From positions 1 to 64,000 of the forward strand of contig NZ_VZZK01000010.1 in the NCBI RefSeq assembly GCF_008806385.1: a DNA stretch of 64,000 bases, in the 5' to 3' direction. Position numbers and translations under genes: made by a program. Shown here piece after piece: positions 28,748 to 36,839 of this stretch (positions within the stretch are counted from its first letter, which is position 1; every line of letters starts with the position of its first letter). The DNA is from Methylobacterium soli (GTDB taxonomy: Bacteria; Pseudomonadota; Alphaproteobacteria; Rhizobiales; Beijerinckiaceae). The notes under the pieces are model-generated. The model worked only from the letters and a program-made list of their open reading frames with translations, ran no database searches and had not been told where the DNA came from.

Positions 28748-28797
28748 TCGATCGCCCGTGACGGAACCGTGACGCTCCGGCCGCGCCCGGGCCCCCT

Positions 28798-28812
28798 CGG
28801 GCAAATTGCCCG
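28798..28812. promoter_or_regulatory. Palindrome in the mgtC/moxR divergent promoter region
   Basis: CGGGCAA-A-TTGCCCG, 7-bp arms around one base, midway between the divergent mgtC-family gene and the MoxR operon. A possible operator, unproven. Confidence 0.35.
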
Positions 28813-28915
28813 GGGGGCGCCATTCGATGGGGCGCGGGATTGACGCCCGCCCCGGGCAACGGGCACACCGGGCCGCTTGAGGGTCCCTTAAGAACCCATT
28901 GAGGAGACGGACAGG

Positions 28916-28954
28916 ATGCCGGTTCATCACCGTGGAATGGGCGTGCGCGCATGA
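28916..28954 (+). CDS. Putative 12-residue leader ORF coupled to moxR
   Basis: ATG 28916 opens a frame MPVHHRGMGVRA whose TGA (28952-28954) overlaps the moxR ATG as ATGA. It has a ribosome site (GGAGACGGACAGG) while moxR itself has none at a normal distance, and no other in-frame start precedes moxR after the stop at 28900. Translation of moxR may therefore depend on this short ORF. Confidence 0.45.
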   Translation: MPVHHRGMGVRA

Positions 28955-30015
28955 GCGGCGGCGCCAGCAGCGCGACCCTGGCTGCGCCTCCGGGCGCGAC
29001 TTCGGCTGCGCCTCCGGGCGGGCCCCGGGCCGAAGCCCCGGCCGCGAGCCGGACGGACGCGGCGCTCCGGGCCCGCATCCATGCCCTGCGGGAGGGCCTG
29101 GAACACGGGCTCATCGGCTGCACCGGCCTCGTCGAGCGCCTCCTGATCGGGCTGCTCACCGGCGGCCACCTGCTGATCGAGGGCGCGCCGGGGCTCGCCA
29201 AGACCCGGGCCGTCAAGCGCCTGTCGGACGGGCTCGACGGCTCCTTCGCGCGCATCCAGTGCACCCCCGACCTGATGCCGGCCGACCTCACCGGCACGAC
29301 GGTGTGGCGCCAGGACAGCGGCAGCTTCGAGTTCCTGCCCGGCCCCCTGTTCCACTCGCTGATCCTCGTCGACGAGGTGAACCGCGCCCCCCCGAAGGTG
29401 CAGTCGGCCCTGCTCGAATCCATGGCGGAGGGGCAGATCACGGTCTCGGGCCACACCCACCCCCTGCCCGACCCCTTCATGGTGGTGGCGACCCAGAACC
29501 CGATCGAGCACGCGGGCACCTTCCCGCTGCCCGAGGCCCAGCTCGACCGGTTCCTGCTCCACGTCGTCGTCGACATGCCGGACGAGGCCTCCGAGCGGCG
29601 CATCCTCGACCTCGTCGAGGGCGAGCTGAACCACCATGCCGAGGCGATGCCGGTGCGGCTCACGGTGGAGGAGATCCTGGCGGCGCGCGAGGCCGCGCTG
29701 AAGACCTACGTCTCGCCCGCCCTCAAGGATTACCTCGTGCGCCTCGTGGCCGGCACCCGCAGCGACGCGGCGGCCCCGGACCTGCGCGCCGCGATCGAGC
29801 ATCCGGCCTCGCCCCGCGGCACGCTCGCCCTCATGGTGGCCGGCAAGGCCCGCGCCTACCTGCACGGGCGCGACCACGTCATCCCGGAGGATGTCGCCGA
29901 CCTCGCGGTCGACGCGCTCAGCCACCGCATCGGCCTCACCTGGCGGGCGGCGGCCGAGGGGCGCACGGCCCGCGGCATCATCGAGGGTCTCGTGCAGCGG
30001 GTGCGGGCCCTCTGA
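28951..30015 (+). CDS. MoxR-family AAA+ ATPase
   Basis: 354 residues; first gene of a seven-gene operon. Walker A variant LLIEGAPGLAKTRAVKRL, Walker B SLILVDEVNRAPPKVQSALLESMAEGQ, sensor region VVATQNPIEHAGTFPLPEAQLDRFL; the C-terminal lid domain ends EGLVQRVRAL. MoxR ATPases act as chaperones with VWA partners; in methylotrophs a homologue helps mature methanol dehydrogenase. The N-terminal 30 residues contain an 8-codon duplication (ATLAAPPG/ATSAAPPG). No methanol-dehydrogenase genes are nearby, so this is probably a separate MoxR system. Confidence 0.92.
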   Translation: MSGGASSATLAAPPGATSAAPPGGPRAEAPAASRTDAALRARIHALREGLEHGLIGCTGLVERLLIGLLTGGHLLIEGAPGLAKTRAVKRLSDGLDGSFARIQCTPDLMPADLTGTTVWRQDSGSFEFLPGPLFHSLILVDEVNRAPPKVQSALLESMAEGQITVSGHTHPLPDPFMVVATQNPIEHAGTFPLPEAQLDRFLLHVVVDMPDEASERRILDLVEGELNHHAEAMPVRLTVEEILAAREAALKTYVSPALKDYLVRLVAGTRSDAAAPDLRAAIEHPASPRGTLALMVAGKARAYLHGRDHVIPEDVADLAVDALSHRIGLTWRAAAEGRTARGIIEGLVQRVRAL

Positions 30016-30017
30016 CC

Positions 30018-30947
30018 GTGCCCCCCCTTTCGGCGCCCTCCCCCGAAGCCGACCCCCTCGCGAGCCCGGGCATCCACCTGTCGGGCGAGGTCCTGATGGG
30101 CTTGCGCCACCTCGCCCGGCGCGGCGTCTCGCCCGCGACCCGGACGCTCGCGGGCCTGCCCGGCGGCATCGTCACCCGGCGGCGCGGGCGCGGCTCCGAG
30201 CCCGACGACGTGCGCCTGTGGTCGGAGGGCGACGACCGCCGCCACATCGACCGCAACGCCACCGCCCGCACCGGCATCCTGCACGTGCGCACCCACCACG
30301 ACGAGCGCGACCGCGCCGTGGTGCTGCTCGCCGATTTCCGCCCCTCCATGCTGTTCGGCACCCGCCGGGCGCTGCGCTCGGTGGCGGCGGCCGAGGCCCT
30401 GACGCTGCTGGGCTGGCGCGTCGTCGGCGACGGCGGCCGCATCGGCCTCGTCATCGGCAGCGCCGGCGAGCCGACGGCGATCCGCCCCGCCAGCGGCGAG
30501 CGGGCCATGACGGCGGTCACCGGGGCCTTGGCCCTCGCCCATGCCCGGGCGCTCGCGGCGAGCGACACCGCCGACACGCCCCTCGACGCGCTCCTGACGC
30601 TGGCCCAGAGCCTGCTGCCGTCGGGCGGGCACCTCGTCATCGCGAGCGCCCTCGACGCGCCGGGCCCGGATTTCGACCGCCTGCTCACGATCCTGGCCGA
30701 GCGCCTCTCGATCCGCCTGCTCCTCGTCAGCGATGCCTTCGAGCGCAGCCGCCCGCCGGGCTTCTACCCCTTCGCCACCGCGGATGGCCGGCGCGGCACC
30801 GTCCGGGCGAACCGGGCCGAGCGCCTCGACGCGGATGACCGCCTGGCCGACTACGCCCATCGCGGCATCGAGGGCCTGCGCCTCGACGTCGAGGCCGGGC
30901 CCGAGATGTACGCCCCCCTGATGGAGCGCCTCGATGCGATCCTGTGA
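30018..30947 (+). CDS. DUF58 domain protein of the MoxR operon
   Basis: 309 residues from GTG 30018, two bases after the MoxR stop. The DUF58 core includes DDVRLWSEGDDRRHIDRNATARTG and ERDRAVVLLADFRPSMLFG, where the DFRPSM segment resembles a degenerate VWA metal site. No membrane helix. These proteins are regular partners of MoxR ATPases and VWA proteins. ATG 30096 (MGLRHLARRG) is an alternative start, but it would remove conserved N-terminal residues. Confidence 0.87.
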   Translation: MPPLSAPSPEADPLASPGIHLSGEVLMGLRHLARRGVSPATRTLAGLPGGIVTRRRGRGSEPDDVRLWSEGDDRRHIDRNATARTGILHVRTHHDERDRAVVLLADFRPSMLFGTRRALRSVAAAEALTLLGWRVVGDGGRIGLVIGSAGEPTAIRPASGERAMTAVTGALALAHARALAASDTADTPLDALLTLAQSLLPSGGHLVIASALDAPGPDFDRLLTILAERLSIRLLLVSDAFERSRPPGFYPFATADGRRGTVRANRAERLDADDRLADYAHRGIEGLRLDVEAGPEMYAPLMERLDAIL

Positions 30948-30980
30948 GGCGGCGCGCCGGAATGCCTGCCCGGCAGCGCC

Positions 30981-31055
30981 CTCCCATCGCGTGGCCTTCC
31001 CTCGCGTGCCCTGCCCTCGCATGCCCTGCCCTCGCATGCCCTCCCCTCGCGTGCC
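30981..31055. repeat. Five tandem 15-bp repeats inside the MoxR operon
   Basis: Units CTCCCATCGCGTGGC, CTTCCCTCGCGTGCC, CTGCCCTCGCATGCC (twice) and CTCCCCTCGCGTGCC fill the gap between the DUF58 and DUF4381 genes, the only sizeable gap in the operon. Confidence 0.9.
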
Positions 31056-31127
31056 CGCCGCGCGGCCCGGAGCAGCCTTGTGGGCGGCGGTCCGGGCGGA
31101 ACCGGATGCCGCCCCGGGGAGGCCCGC

Positions 31128-31592
31128 ATGAACCCGGCCGACCTCCCCGTCAGCCTGGACGGGCTGCGCGGGCTGCACCTGCCGAGCGCGGCCGGAACGA
31201 TCCAGGGGGAGATCGTGGCGGCGGTGGCCCTCGGCTTCCTGGCCGCGCTCTTGGTCGGGCTCGCCCGGGCCCTGCGCGGGCGCCGGCGCGCCAGCCTGCG
31301 CCGGGCGGCCCTGCGCGAGCTCGACGCCGCGCGGGCGCTCGCGCCCGAGGCGCGGCTCGTGGCGCAGGCCCGCCTGCTGCGCCGGGTCGCCCGCACGCTG
31401 GAGGGCGATGCCGCCACGGCGGAACGCGGGGCGGCCTGGGCCGCCCGCCTCGACCGGATCTTCGCCACGGATTTCTTCGGCCAGGGCGCCGGCCGCGTGC
31501 TGGTCGACGGGCTCTACCGGCGCCGGGGGGAGGCGGAGACCGGCATGGTCGACGCGGAACTCGCCCGGCTCCTCGCCCGGATCAAGGCCTGA
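31128..31592 (+). CDS. DUF4381 family membrane protein
   Basis: 154 residues. The N-terminal signature LRGLHLPSAAG precedes one membrane helix (about residues 28-48, EIVAAVALGFLAALLVGLA), then a basic stretch (RGRRRASLRRAALRELDAA) and a cytoplasmic helical domain. It is a standard member of MoxR-DUF58-VWA operons. ATG 31128 has GGGGAGG seven bases upstream. Confidence 0.82.
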   Translation: MNPADLPVSLDGLRGLHLPSAAGTIQGEIVAAVALGFLAALLVGLARALRGRRRASLRRAALRELDAARALAPEARLVAQARLLRRVARTLEGDAATAERGAAWAARLDRIFATDFFGQGAGRVLVDGLYRRRGEAETGMVDAELARLLARIKA

Positions 31593-31596
31593 GCGC

Positions 31597-32631
31597 ATGA
31601 GTCTCCTGATGCCCGGCTGGCTCACGGCCCTGGCCTCGTCCTTCGATCTCGCGGCCCCGCTGGCGCTGATCCTGCTGCCGCTGCCGCTTCTGGCCGCCCG
31701 GCTGATGCCGGCCGAGGCCGTTGGCAACAGCGGGGCCCTGCGGGTCCCGGCGTCCCTGGTCGGAGCGGCGCGGACGAGCGCCCCGGTCGCGGGCCGGGGC
31801 CGGGGCCGCACCCTCCTGACCTGGACCCTCTGGGCCGCCCTCGTGGGGGCGCTGGCGGGGCCCCGCCTCGTCCTGCAGGCCACGGCGCTTCCGGCCTCGG
31901 GGCGCGAGATCATGATCGCCATGGACCTGTCGGGCTCGATGGAGCGGCGCGATTTCGCCCTCGACGGCGAGACCGTGTCGCGCCTGACCGCCGTCAAGCG
32001 CATCGGGTCGGACTTCATCCGGCGGCGGGCCGGCGACCGGATCGGCCTCGTGATCTTCGCCGACCAGGCCTATGTCGCCGCGAGCCCGAGCTTCGACACC
32101 GCCACGGTGGCGCATGCGCTCGAAGAGGCGAATATCGGCCTCGTCGGGCGCTCCACCGGCATCGGCGACGGGCTCGGCCTGGCGCTCCGGCGCCTCGACC
32201 CCAGGGATGCCGGCCAGGATGCCGGCGCCGGCCAGCCTCCGCCCTCCACCGCCAAGGTGGTGATCCTGCTCTCGGACGGCGCCAACAATGCCGGCCAGAC
32301 CAAGCCCCAGGACGTGGCCGAGCTCGCCCGCGACCTCGGCATCAAGGTCTACACCATCGCGCTCGGCCCCCGCGACCTCGCCAACGCGGATGGCGAGCAG
32401 GACGTGGTCGATGTGGAGACCCTGCGCGAGATGGCGCAGGTGAGCGGCGGCAAGGCCTTCCGGGTCAAGACCACCGAGGACCTGATCGCGGTGGCCGACG
32501 CCATCGACGGGCTGGAGGGGGGACGCGCCAAGGCGCCCCCGCTGCCGCTGCGCCGCGACCTCTGGCCCTGGCCCGCCGCCCTCGCCTTCCTGTGCGCGGC
32601 CGGCCTGCTGGCCACCCGGAGGGGCGCGTGA
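31597..32631 (+). CDS. VWA-domain membrane protein, BatA-like
   Basis: 344 residues. Two N-terminal membrane helices (about 20-40 and 70-90), a VWA domain with intact MIDAS DLSGSM near residue 109 and ILLSDGANNAG further on, then a C-terminal helix (LWPWPAALAFLCAAGLLA). This places the VWA domain in the periplasm, as in BatA proteins. It starts four bases after the DUF4381 stop and overlaps the next gene by 4 nt (GTGA). Confidence 0.9.
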   Translation: MSLLMPGWLTALASSFDLAAPLALILLPLPLLAARLMPAEAVGNSGALRVPASLVGAARTSAPVAGRGRGRTLLTWTLWAALVGALAGPRLVLQATALPASGREIMIAMDLSGSMERRDFALDGETVSRLTAVKRIGSDFIRRRAGDRIGLVIFADQAYVAASPSFDTATVAHALEEANIGLVGRSTGIGDGLGLALRRLDPRDAGQDAGAGQPPPSTAKVVILLSDGANNAGQTKPQDVAELARDLGIKVYTIALGPRDLANADGEQDVVDVETLREMAQVSGGKAFRVKTTEDLIAVADAIDGLEGGRAKAPPLPLRRDLWPWPAALAFLCAAGLLATRRGA

Positions 32632-33557
32632 GCCTCCTCGACGCCTACGCCCTGCTGCGGCCCTGGTGGCTGGCCGCGATCCCGCTGGTGCTGCTCCTGG
32701 CGCTGCGCGCCGCGTGGCGCTCGGCCCCGCTCGGGGATTGGAACCGGGTGGTCGATCCGGCCCTGATGGCGCTCCTCGCCCGGCGCGGCGCGGTGCTCGG
32801 CGGGCGCCGGCAGGCGAACCTCGCCGCCGCAATCGTGGCGGGTCTGATCGCCCTGGCGCTGACCGGGCCCGCGATCGAGCGCCAGGACGCCGCGACCTTC
32901 CGCAACCTCGACGCCACGGTGATCGTCATCGACCTGTCCCGCTCGGTCGCGGAGGGCGGAAACCTCAAGGAGGTTCGCCAGGTCGCGCAAGGGGTGGCGG
33001 AGGCCGCGGGCACGCGCTCCGTCTCCCTCGTGGTCTATGCGGGGGACGCCTACCTGGCCATTCCGCCGACCACCGACCGCGACAGCTTCGCCACGACGCT
33101 GTTCGCCCTCGACGCCGACACCGTGCCCGATCGCGGCAGCCACCCCGAGCGCGGCCTGGCGCTGGCCCGGCGCACCCTGTCCGAGGCCGCGGTGGTGGCC
33201 GCCGACGTGGTGCTGATCACCGACGGCGACGGGCTCGGCGAGGCGGCGACGCGCGAGGTCGCGGCGATGCGGGCCAAGGGCTGGCACCTGCAGGGGCTGT
33301 TCGTGCCGGCCGCCCGCGCCCTGCCGCCGGGCTCGCCGAAGCCCGACCGCGCCGCCCTCGACACGCTGGTGCGGGCGGGCGGCGGCCTCACCGCCGACAT
33401 CGCCACCCCGGGCGCCGTCCTCGACGCGGTCGGGGCCAGCACCGCCCAGCACCTCGCGGCCGGGGGCTACACCGTGCTGGCCTTCGCCGATCTCGGGCGC
33501 TGGCTCCTCCTCCTGGCGGCCCTGCCCGCCCTCGTCCTGTTCCGCAGGAGCGCGTGA
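32628..33557 (+). CDS. VWA-domain membrane protein, BatB-like
   Basis: 309 residues from GTG 32628, overlapping the previous stop. Same architecture as its neighbour: N-terminal helices (WWLAAIPLVLLLALRAA and LAAAIVAGLIALALTG), a VWA domain with MIDAS DLSRS near residue 101, ITDGDGLGEAATREV, and a C-terminal helix (WLLLLAALPALVLF). Its end is embedded in a 17-bp repeat that contains its stop codon. Confidence 0.88.
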   Translation: MSLLDAYALLRPWWLAAIPLVLLLALRAAWRSAPLGDWNRVVDPALMALLARRGAVLGGRRQANLAAAIVAGLIALALTGPAIERQDAATFRNLDATVIVIDLSRSVAEGGNLKEVRQVAQGVAEAAGTRSVSLVVYAGDAYLAIPPTTDRDSFATTLFALDADTVPDRGSHPERGLALARRTLSEAAVVAADVVLITDGDGLGEAATREVAAMRAKGWHLQGLFVPAARALPPGSPKPDRAALDTLVRAGGGLTADIATPGAVLDAVGASTAQHLAAGGYTVLAFADLGRWLLLLAALPALVLFRRSA

Positions 33558-33611
33558 TGAGGGAGAGCGCGTGATGAGGGAGAGCGCGTGACGATGGAGA
33601 GCGCCCGATGA
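33548..33611 (+). repeat. 17-bp repeats forming a chain of mini-ORFs
   Basis: GAGCGCGTGATGAGGGA occurs at 33548-33564 and 33565-33581, with a diverged copy at 33582-33598 and a partial fourth from 33599. The result is three mini-ORFs, MRESA (33557-33574), MRESA (33574-33591) and MESAR (33594-33611), each with a GAGGGAG- or GGAGAG-like element nearby. The BatB stop overlaps the first ATG (TGATG) and the last mini-ORF stop overlaps the next gene's ATG (ATGA). Confidence 0.9.
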
Positions 33612-34537
33612 TCCAGGCACGCATCGCCGCGATCAGTGGCCGACCGCTGCCGGGGCTCGGCCTCGGCCTCTCGCGGCGCTGGCGGCGCTGGGCCCGGCTC
33701 GGCGGGCTCGGCCTCGCCGGGGCCGCGATCCTCGGCCTCGCCCTGGTCTCGCAGCCGCGCACCGGCCTCGGCCGCCTGCTGATGGGGATCGGCCTGCCGG
33801 GCGCGGCGGCCGCGATCCTCGACGATCCCGCCTGGCGCGGGCCCGCCCTCTACGAGGCCGGGCGCTACCCGGAGGCCGCCGCGATCTTCCGCAATGGCGG
33901 GCGGCGCAACGCCTACAATCTCGGCAACGCGCTGGCGCGGGCCGGCGATTACCAGGCGGCGATCGAGGCCTACGATGCCGCCCTCCAGTTCAACCCGCGC
34001 GATGCCGACGCGCAGGCCAACCGCTCCCTGGTGGCCCGGATGCTCGCCGAGGCGATCGACCGCGGCAAGGGCGGCGGCATCGCCAACGGCACCGCCCAGT
34101 ACGGCGCCCGCTACAACAACACCACGAACCAGGACCAGAGCGACGATATCCAGGCCAATTCGAGCGGCGAGGGCCTGGCCGGCAACAAGGAGGCGAGTTC
34201 GAGCGCGTCGCTGCCCGGCAACAGCAAGGTGGCGCGGCGCGGCAAGGCCGAGCAGCTCGCGATCGATTCCGGCCGCGGCGAGGCCCGCGGCTCGGCGAGC
34301 GACGCGGCGGGGCGCGGGCGCACGGGCGCGGGCTCCGCCATGGTGGCGGCAGCCCCGGAACGGGAGGTGCGCCGGGTGACGAAGAGCTTCGAGGCCCACG
34401 AGATCCGGCCCGACCGGCTCTGGCTCCAGACCCTGCCGGACGATCCGGGCCGCTACCTGAAGCTGCGCCTCAAGGCCGAGCAGACCCGGCGCATCGAGGC
34501 CGGCACCGCGATTCCCGCAGGAAGCAACCCATGGTGA
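33608..34537 (+). CDS. TPR-repeat protein, BatC-like
   Basis: 309 residues. A basic N-terminus, one hydrophobic helix (GGLGLAGAAILGLALV, about residues 35-55), then TPR motifs including NAYNLGNALARAGDYQAAIE and DAALQFNPRDADAQANRSLV (about 98-140). The remainder is low-complexity Gly/Ser/Ala-rich sequence, with a conserved-looking end RLWLQTLPDDPGRYLKLRLK. In Bat operons the TPR member partners the VWA proteins. Overlaps the next gene by 7 nt. Confidence 0.85.
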   Translation: MIQARIAAISGRPLPGLGLGLSRRWRRWARLGGLGLAGAAILGLALVSQPRTGLGRLLMGIGLPGAAAAILDDPAWRGPALYEAGRYPEAAAIFRNGGRRNAYNLGNALARAGDYQAAIEAYDAALQFNPRDADAQANRSLVARMLAEAIDRGKGGGIANGTAQYGARYNNTTNQDQSDDIQANSSGEGLAGNKEASSSASLPGNSKVARRGKAEQLAIDSGRGEARGSASDAAGRGRTGAGSAMVAAAPEREVRRVTKSFEAHEIRPDRLWLQTLPDDPGRYLKLRLKAEQTRRIEAGTAIPAGSNPW

Positions 34538-35874
34538 GCGCGCGGTCCGGATTGAGCACGCGCCCCGTGGCGCGCCGGCTCGGCCCCGTCTTAAGGAATC
34601 CCGTCCTGGGGGGTCCCGTCCTGGGGGCGCTCCTCCTCGTCGCCGGCGCCCTGTCGCCGGCGCGCGCCGTCGAGCCCGGCGACCTGACCCTGACGGTGAG
34701 CCCGGAACTGAACGGCAACACCGCGCCCTACCCCCGCGAGATGGTGCTGCTCAAGATCCACGGGGTCTACAAGCAGCCGATCCTGCTGGAGGAGGTGGTG
34801 CAGCCGACGCTCGCCAATTTCAGCTGGACCCAGCTCGGCCGCGACGCCTGGAGCAAGACCAAGCTCCCGGACGGGCAGAGCGCCATCGCGTTCGACCGGG
34901 TCATCGCGATCTTTCCCCACCACCCGGGCGATTTCGTCCTCGACCCCTTCATCCACCGCCTGACCATCAACGATGTCGGGGAGCGCAAGGTGATCGATGT
35001 CCGCTCCGGGCCGATCCCGCTGCCGGTGACGGCCTGGACGCAGCCGACCGGGGGGCCGGACGCCAAGGATCCCTGGTGGCTGCCCGCCCGCGACGTCACG
35101 ATCACGGATTCCTGGAACCCCGATCCCGAGACCGTGAAGATCGGCGAGACCACCCGGCGCATCGTCACCCTCGAGGCGCAGGGCATGGTGGCCGAGGGCC
35201 TGCCGCCCCGCCCGGTGATGCGCACCCGCGGCATTCTCACCTTCGCGGGACCGGTGACGCGGGAGACCATCATCACGCCGCAGGGTCCGATCGCCAAGGC
35301 GACCTACCAGTGGGACGTGCGGCCGGCGATCGACGACATCATTCCCCTCGATGCCATCGCGATCCCGTGGTTCGACACGGTCTCGCGCCGGATGCGCGAG
35401 GCCGAGATCCCGGCCCGCCAGATCGGCGGCGGCCTGCCCGACCGCGAGGAGGCGCCGATGCCGGCCGCCACCGCGCCCGCCGTGATCGCGGCCGCGGGCC
35501 TTGCCGCCTTCGGGCTCGGCCTCGCCCTGCTGGGCTTCGGCGCGGGCCGCCGCAGCCTGCGCCTCGATGCGGGCCATCGCCGCGCCCTCGCCCGCGCGGC
35601 CGCCGCCGGCGACGCGGCGGAATTCCGCGCGCGCCTCGCGGCCGCCGCGCAGGCGGAGCCGGAGCTCGCCCGGCGCTGGCGGGCGCGGGCCGACCTCGCC
35701 GCCGACCTCGCCGCCCTCGAACGCGCGCTCTACGCCCCGGAGGGCGGCGCGACGCCGGACCTTGCCCGCCTCGCCCGCGCCCTCTCGCGGCCCGAGACGG
35801 AGCCGGCCGCCCACACGCGGGAGGACCGGGAGGATCGCCTGGCGCCCCTCGACGGCCCGGCGCGGCCGGGCTGA
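34531..35874 (+). CDS. BatD-like membrane protein
   Basis: 447 residues. The signal peptide (about 1-46, ending ARAVEP) contains three 15-bp repeats encoding GPVLR/NPVLG/GPVLG. A beta-rich periplasmic region follows (GDLTLTVSPELNGNTAPYPR), then a membrane helix at about 313-335 (AAAGLAAFGLGLALLGFGAG) and a cytoplasmic helical tail. This matches the role of BatD, the last structural member of Bat operons. The ATG overlaps the TPR gene stop (ATGGTGA). Confidence 0.82.
   Translation: MVSARSGLSTRPVARRLGPVLRNPVLGGPVLGALLLVAGALSPARAVEPGDLTLTVSPELNGNTAPYPREMVLLKIHGVYKQPILLEEVVQPTLANFSWTQLGRDAWSKTKLPDGQSAIAFDRVIAIFPHHPGDFVLDPFIHRLTINDVGERKVIDVRSGPIPLPVTAWTQPTGGPDAKDPWWLPARDVTITDSWNPDPETVKIGETTRRIVTLEAQGMVAEGLPPRPVMRTRGILTFAGPVTRETIITPQGPIAKATYQWDVRPAIDDIIPLDAIAIPWFDTVSRRMREAEIPARQIGGGLPDREEAPMPAATAPAVIAAAGLAAFGLGLALLGFGAGRRSLRLDAGHRRALARAAAAGDAAEFRARLAAAAQAEPELARRWRARADLAADLAALERALYAPEGGATPDLARLARALSRPETEPAAHTREDREDRLAPLDGPARPG
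34582..34626. repeat. Three tandem 15-bp repeats in the BatD signal peptide
   Basis: GGCCCCGTCTTAAGG, AATCCCGTCCTGGGG and GGTCCCGTCCTGGGG, each exactly five codons and in frame (xPVLx). Confidence 0.85.
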
Positions 35875-35902
35875 TCCCGCGACGAGACCAGGACGCGCCG
35901 CC

Positions 35903-36376
35903 ATGTCCAAGACCACCCGCGCGACGCAGGCCCTCGACCGGGCCGGGATCGCCTACAGCGTGCACGCCTATGCGTACGACCCGGAGGCGGCGCGCATCGG
36001 GCTGCAGGCGGCCGAGGCGCTGGGCGTGGCGCCGGGCGAGATCCTCAAGACCCTGATGGCGGAGGTGGACGGGCGCCCCGTCTGCGTCCTCGTCGCCTCG
36101 GACCGGGAGATCGCCCTGAAGCGCCTCGCCGCCGCCCAAGGGGGCAAGTCCGCCGCCATGTTGAAACCCGCCGAGGCCGAGCGCATCACCGGCTACCATG
36201 TCGGCGGCATCAGCCCGCTCGGGCAGAAGCGCCGCCTGCCCGTGCTGATCGACGCGGGCTCGATCGAGGGCCGCGACGCGATCTACCTCAATGGCGGCGG
36301 GCGCGGCCTGCAGGTCCGCCTGCGCCCGGGCGACCTCGCGGCCGTGCTGGAGGCCCGCATCGTCCCGCTCGCGTGA
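35903..36376 (+). CDS. ybaK: YbaK/EbsC-type Cys-tRNA(Pro)/aminoacyl-tRNA deacylase
   Basis: 157-residue single-domain trans-editing protein. Motifs: IAYSVHAYAYD, GEILKTLMAEVDGRPVCVLVASD with the catalytic Lys region (LKTL), and GGISPLGQKRRLPVLID. It hydrolyses mischarged Cys-tRNA(Pro) in the cytoplasm. ATG 35903 is 28 bp after the BatD-like stop, so it may be read through from the MoxR operon. Confidence 0.9.
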   Translation: MSKTTRATQALDRAGIAYSVHAYAYDPEAARIGLQAAEALGVAPGEILKTLMAEVDGRPVCVLVASDREIALKRLAAAQGGKSAAMLKPAEAERITGYHVGGISPLGQKRRLPVLIDAGSIEGRDAIYLNGGGRGLQVRLRPGDLAAVLEARIVPLA

Positions 36377-36435
36377 GTTAACGCTTCGTTCACCCTGACT
36401 TGCCAGGGTTCGGCCCGGAATCCGGGGGTTTGCGC

Positions 36436-36792
36436 ATGCGGGCGGGGGGAGCGGGGGCTTGGCGCGGCGCGCTCGCGCTCGGCCTGATCCTCGCGGGCAT
36501 GGGATCGCGCGCCGCCGACCTGATCGAGCCCGGGCCGGGCCCGATCGACCTGGCGAGCCCGCGCTACTTCCCGCGCAGCGACGGCGACTCGGATCCGCCG
36601 CGCTTCGTCCGCCCCCTGCCGCGGCCCGTGGGCTGCCTGCCCCGCCGGGTGCCGGTGCCGACCAACGCGCCCGACGATCCGAGCTATGTCGGGTCGGCCT
36701 ACGGCCTGTCGAAGCCGAGCTATTACGGCCTGACGCCCCCGCCCGGCATCGACGATCCCTACGGGCGCCCGCTCCGGCCCTATTGCCGCTAG
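36436..36792 (+). CDS. Hypothetical exported Pro-rich protein
   Basis: 118 residues with a signal peptide (MRAGGAGAWRGALALGLILA, cleavage near 27) and a Pro/Tyr-rich mature part (KPSYYGLTPPPGIDDPYGRP) with two Cys. No family. The upstream gap has TTAA-CGCTTCG-TTCA (36378-36392), a one-mismatch CtrA-type site; this is suggestive only. Confidence 0.6.
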   Translation: MRAGGAGAWRGALALGLILAGMGSRAADLIEPGPGPIDLASPRYFPRSDGDSDPPRFVRPLPRPVGCLPRRVPVPTNAPDDPSYVGSAYGLSKPSYYGLTPPPGIDDPYGRPLRPYCR

Positions 36793-36839
36793 CCGCCGCG
36801 CGGTCGTAAAGCTCCGGCCCGCACCGAAGGAGCCCGCCC

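Noticed and set aside
27924..29663. Upstream extension of the SDR frame to 808 codons
   Set aside because: Crosses the MgtC and MoxR genes in the wrong frame or strand; ATG 27923 gives a complete SDR.
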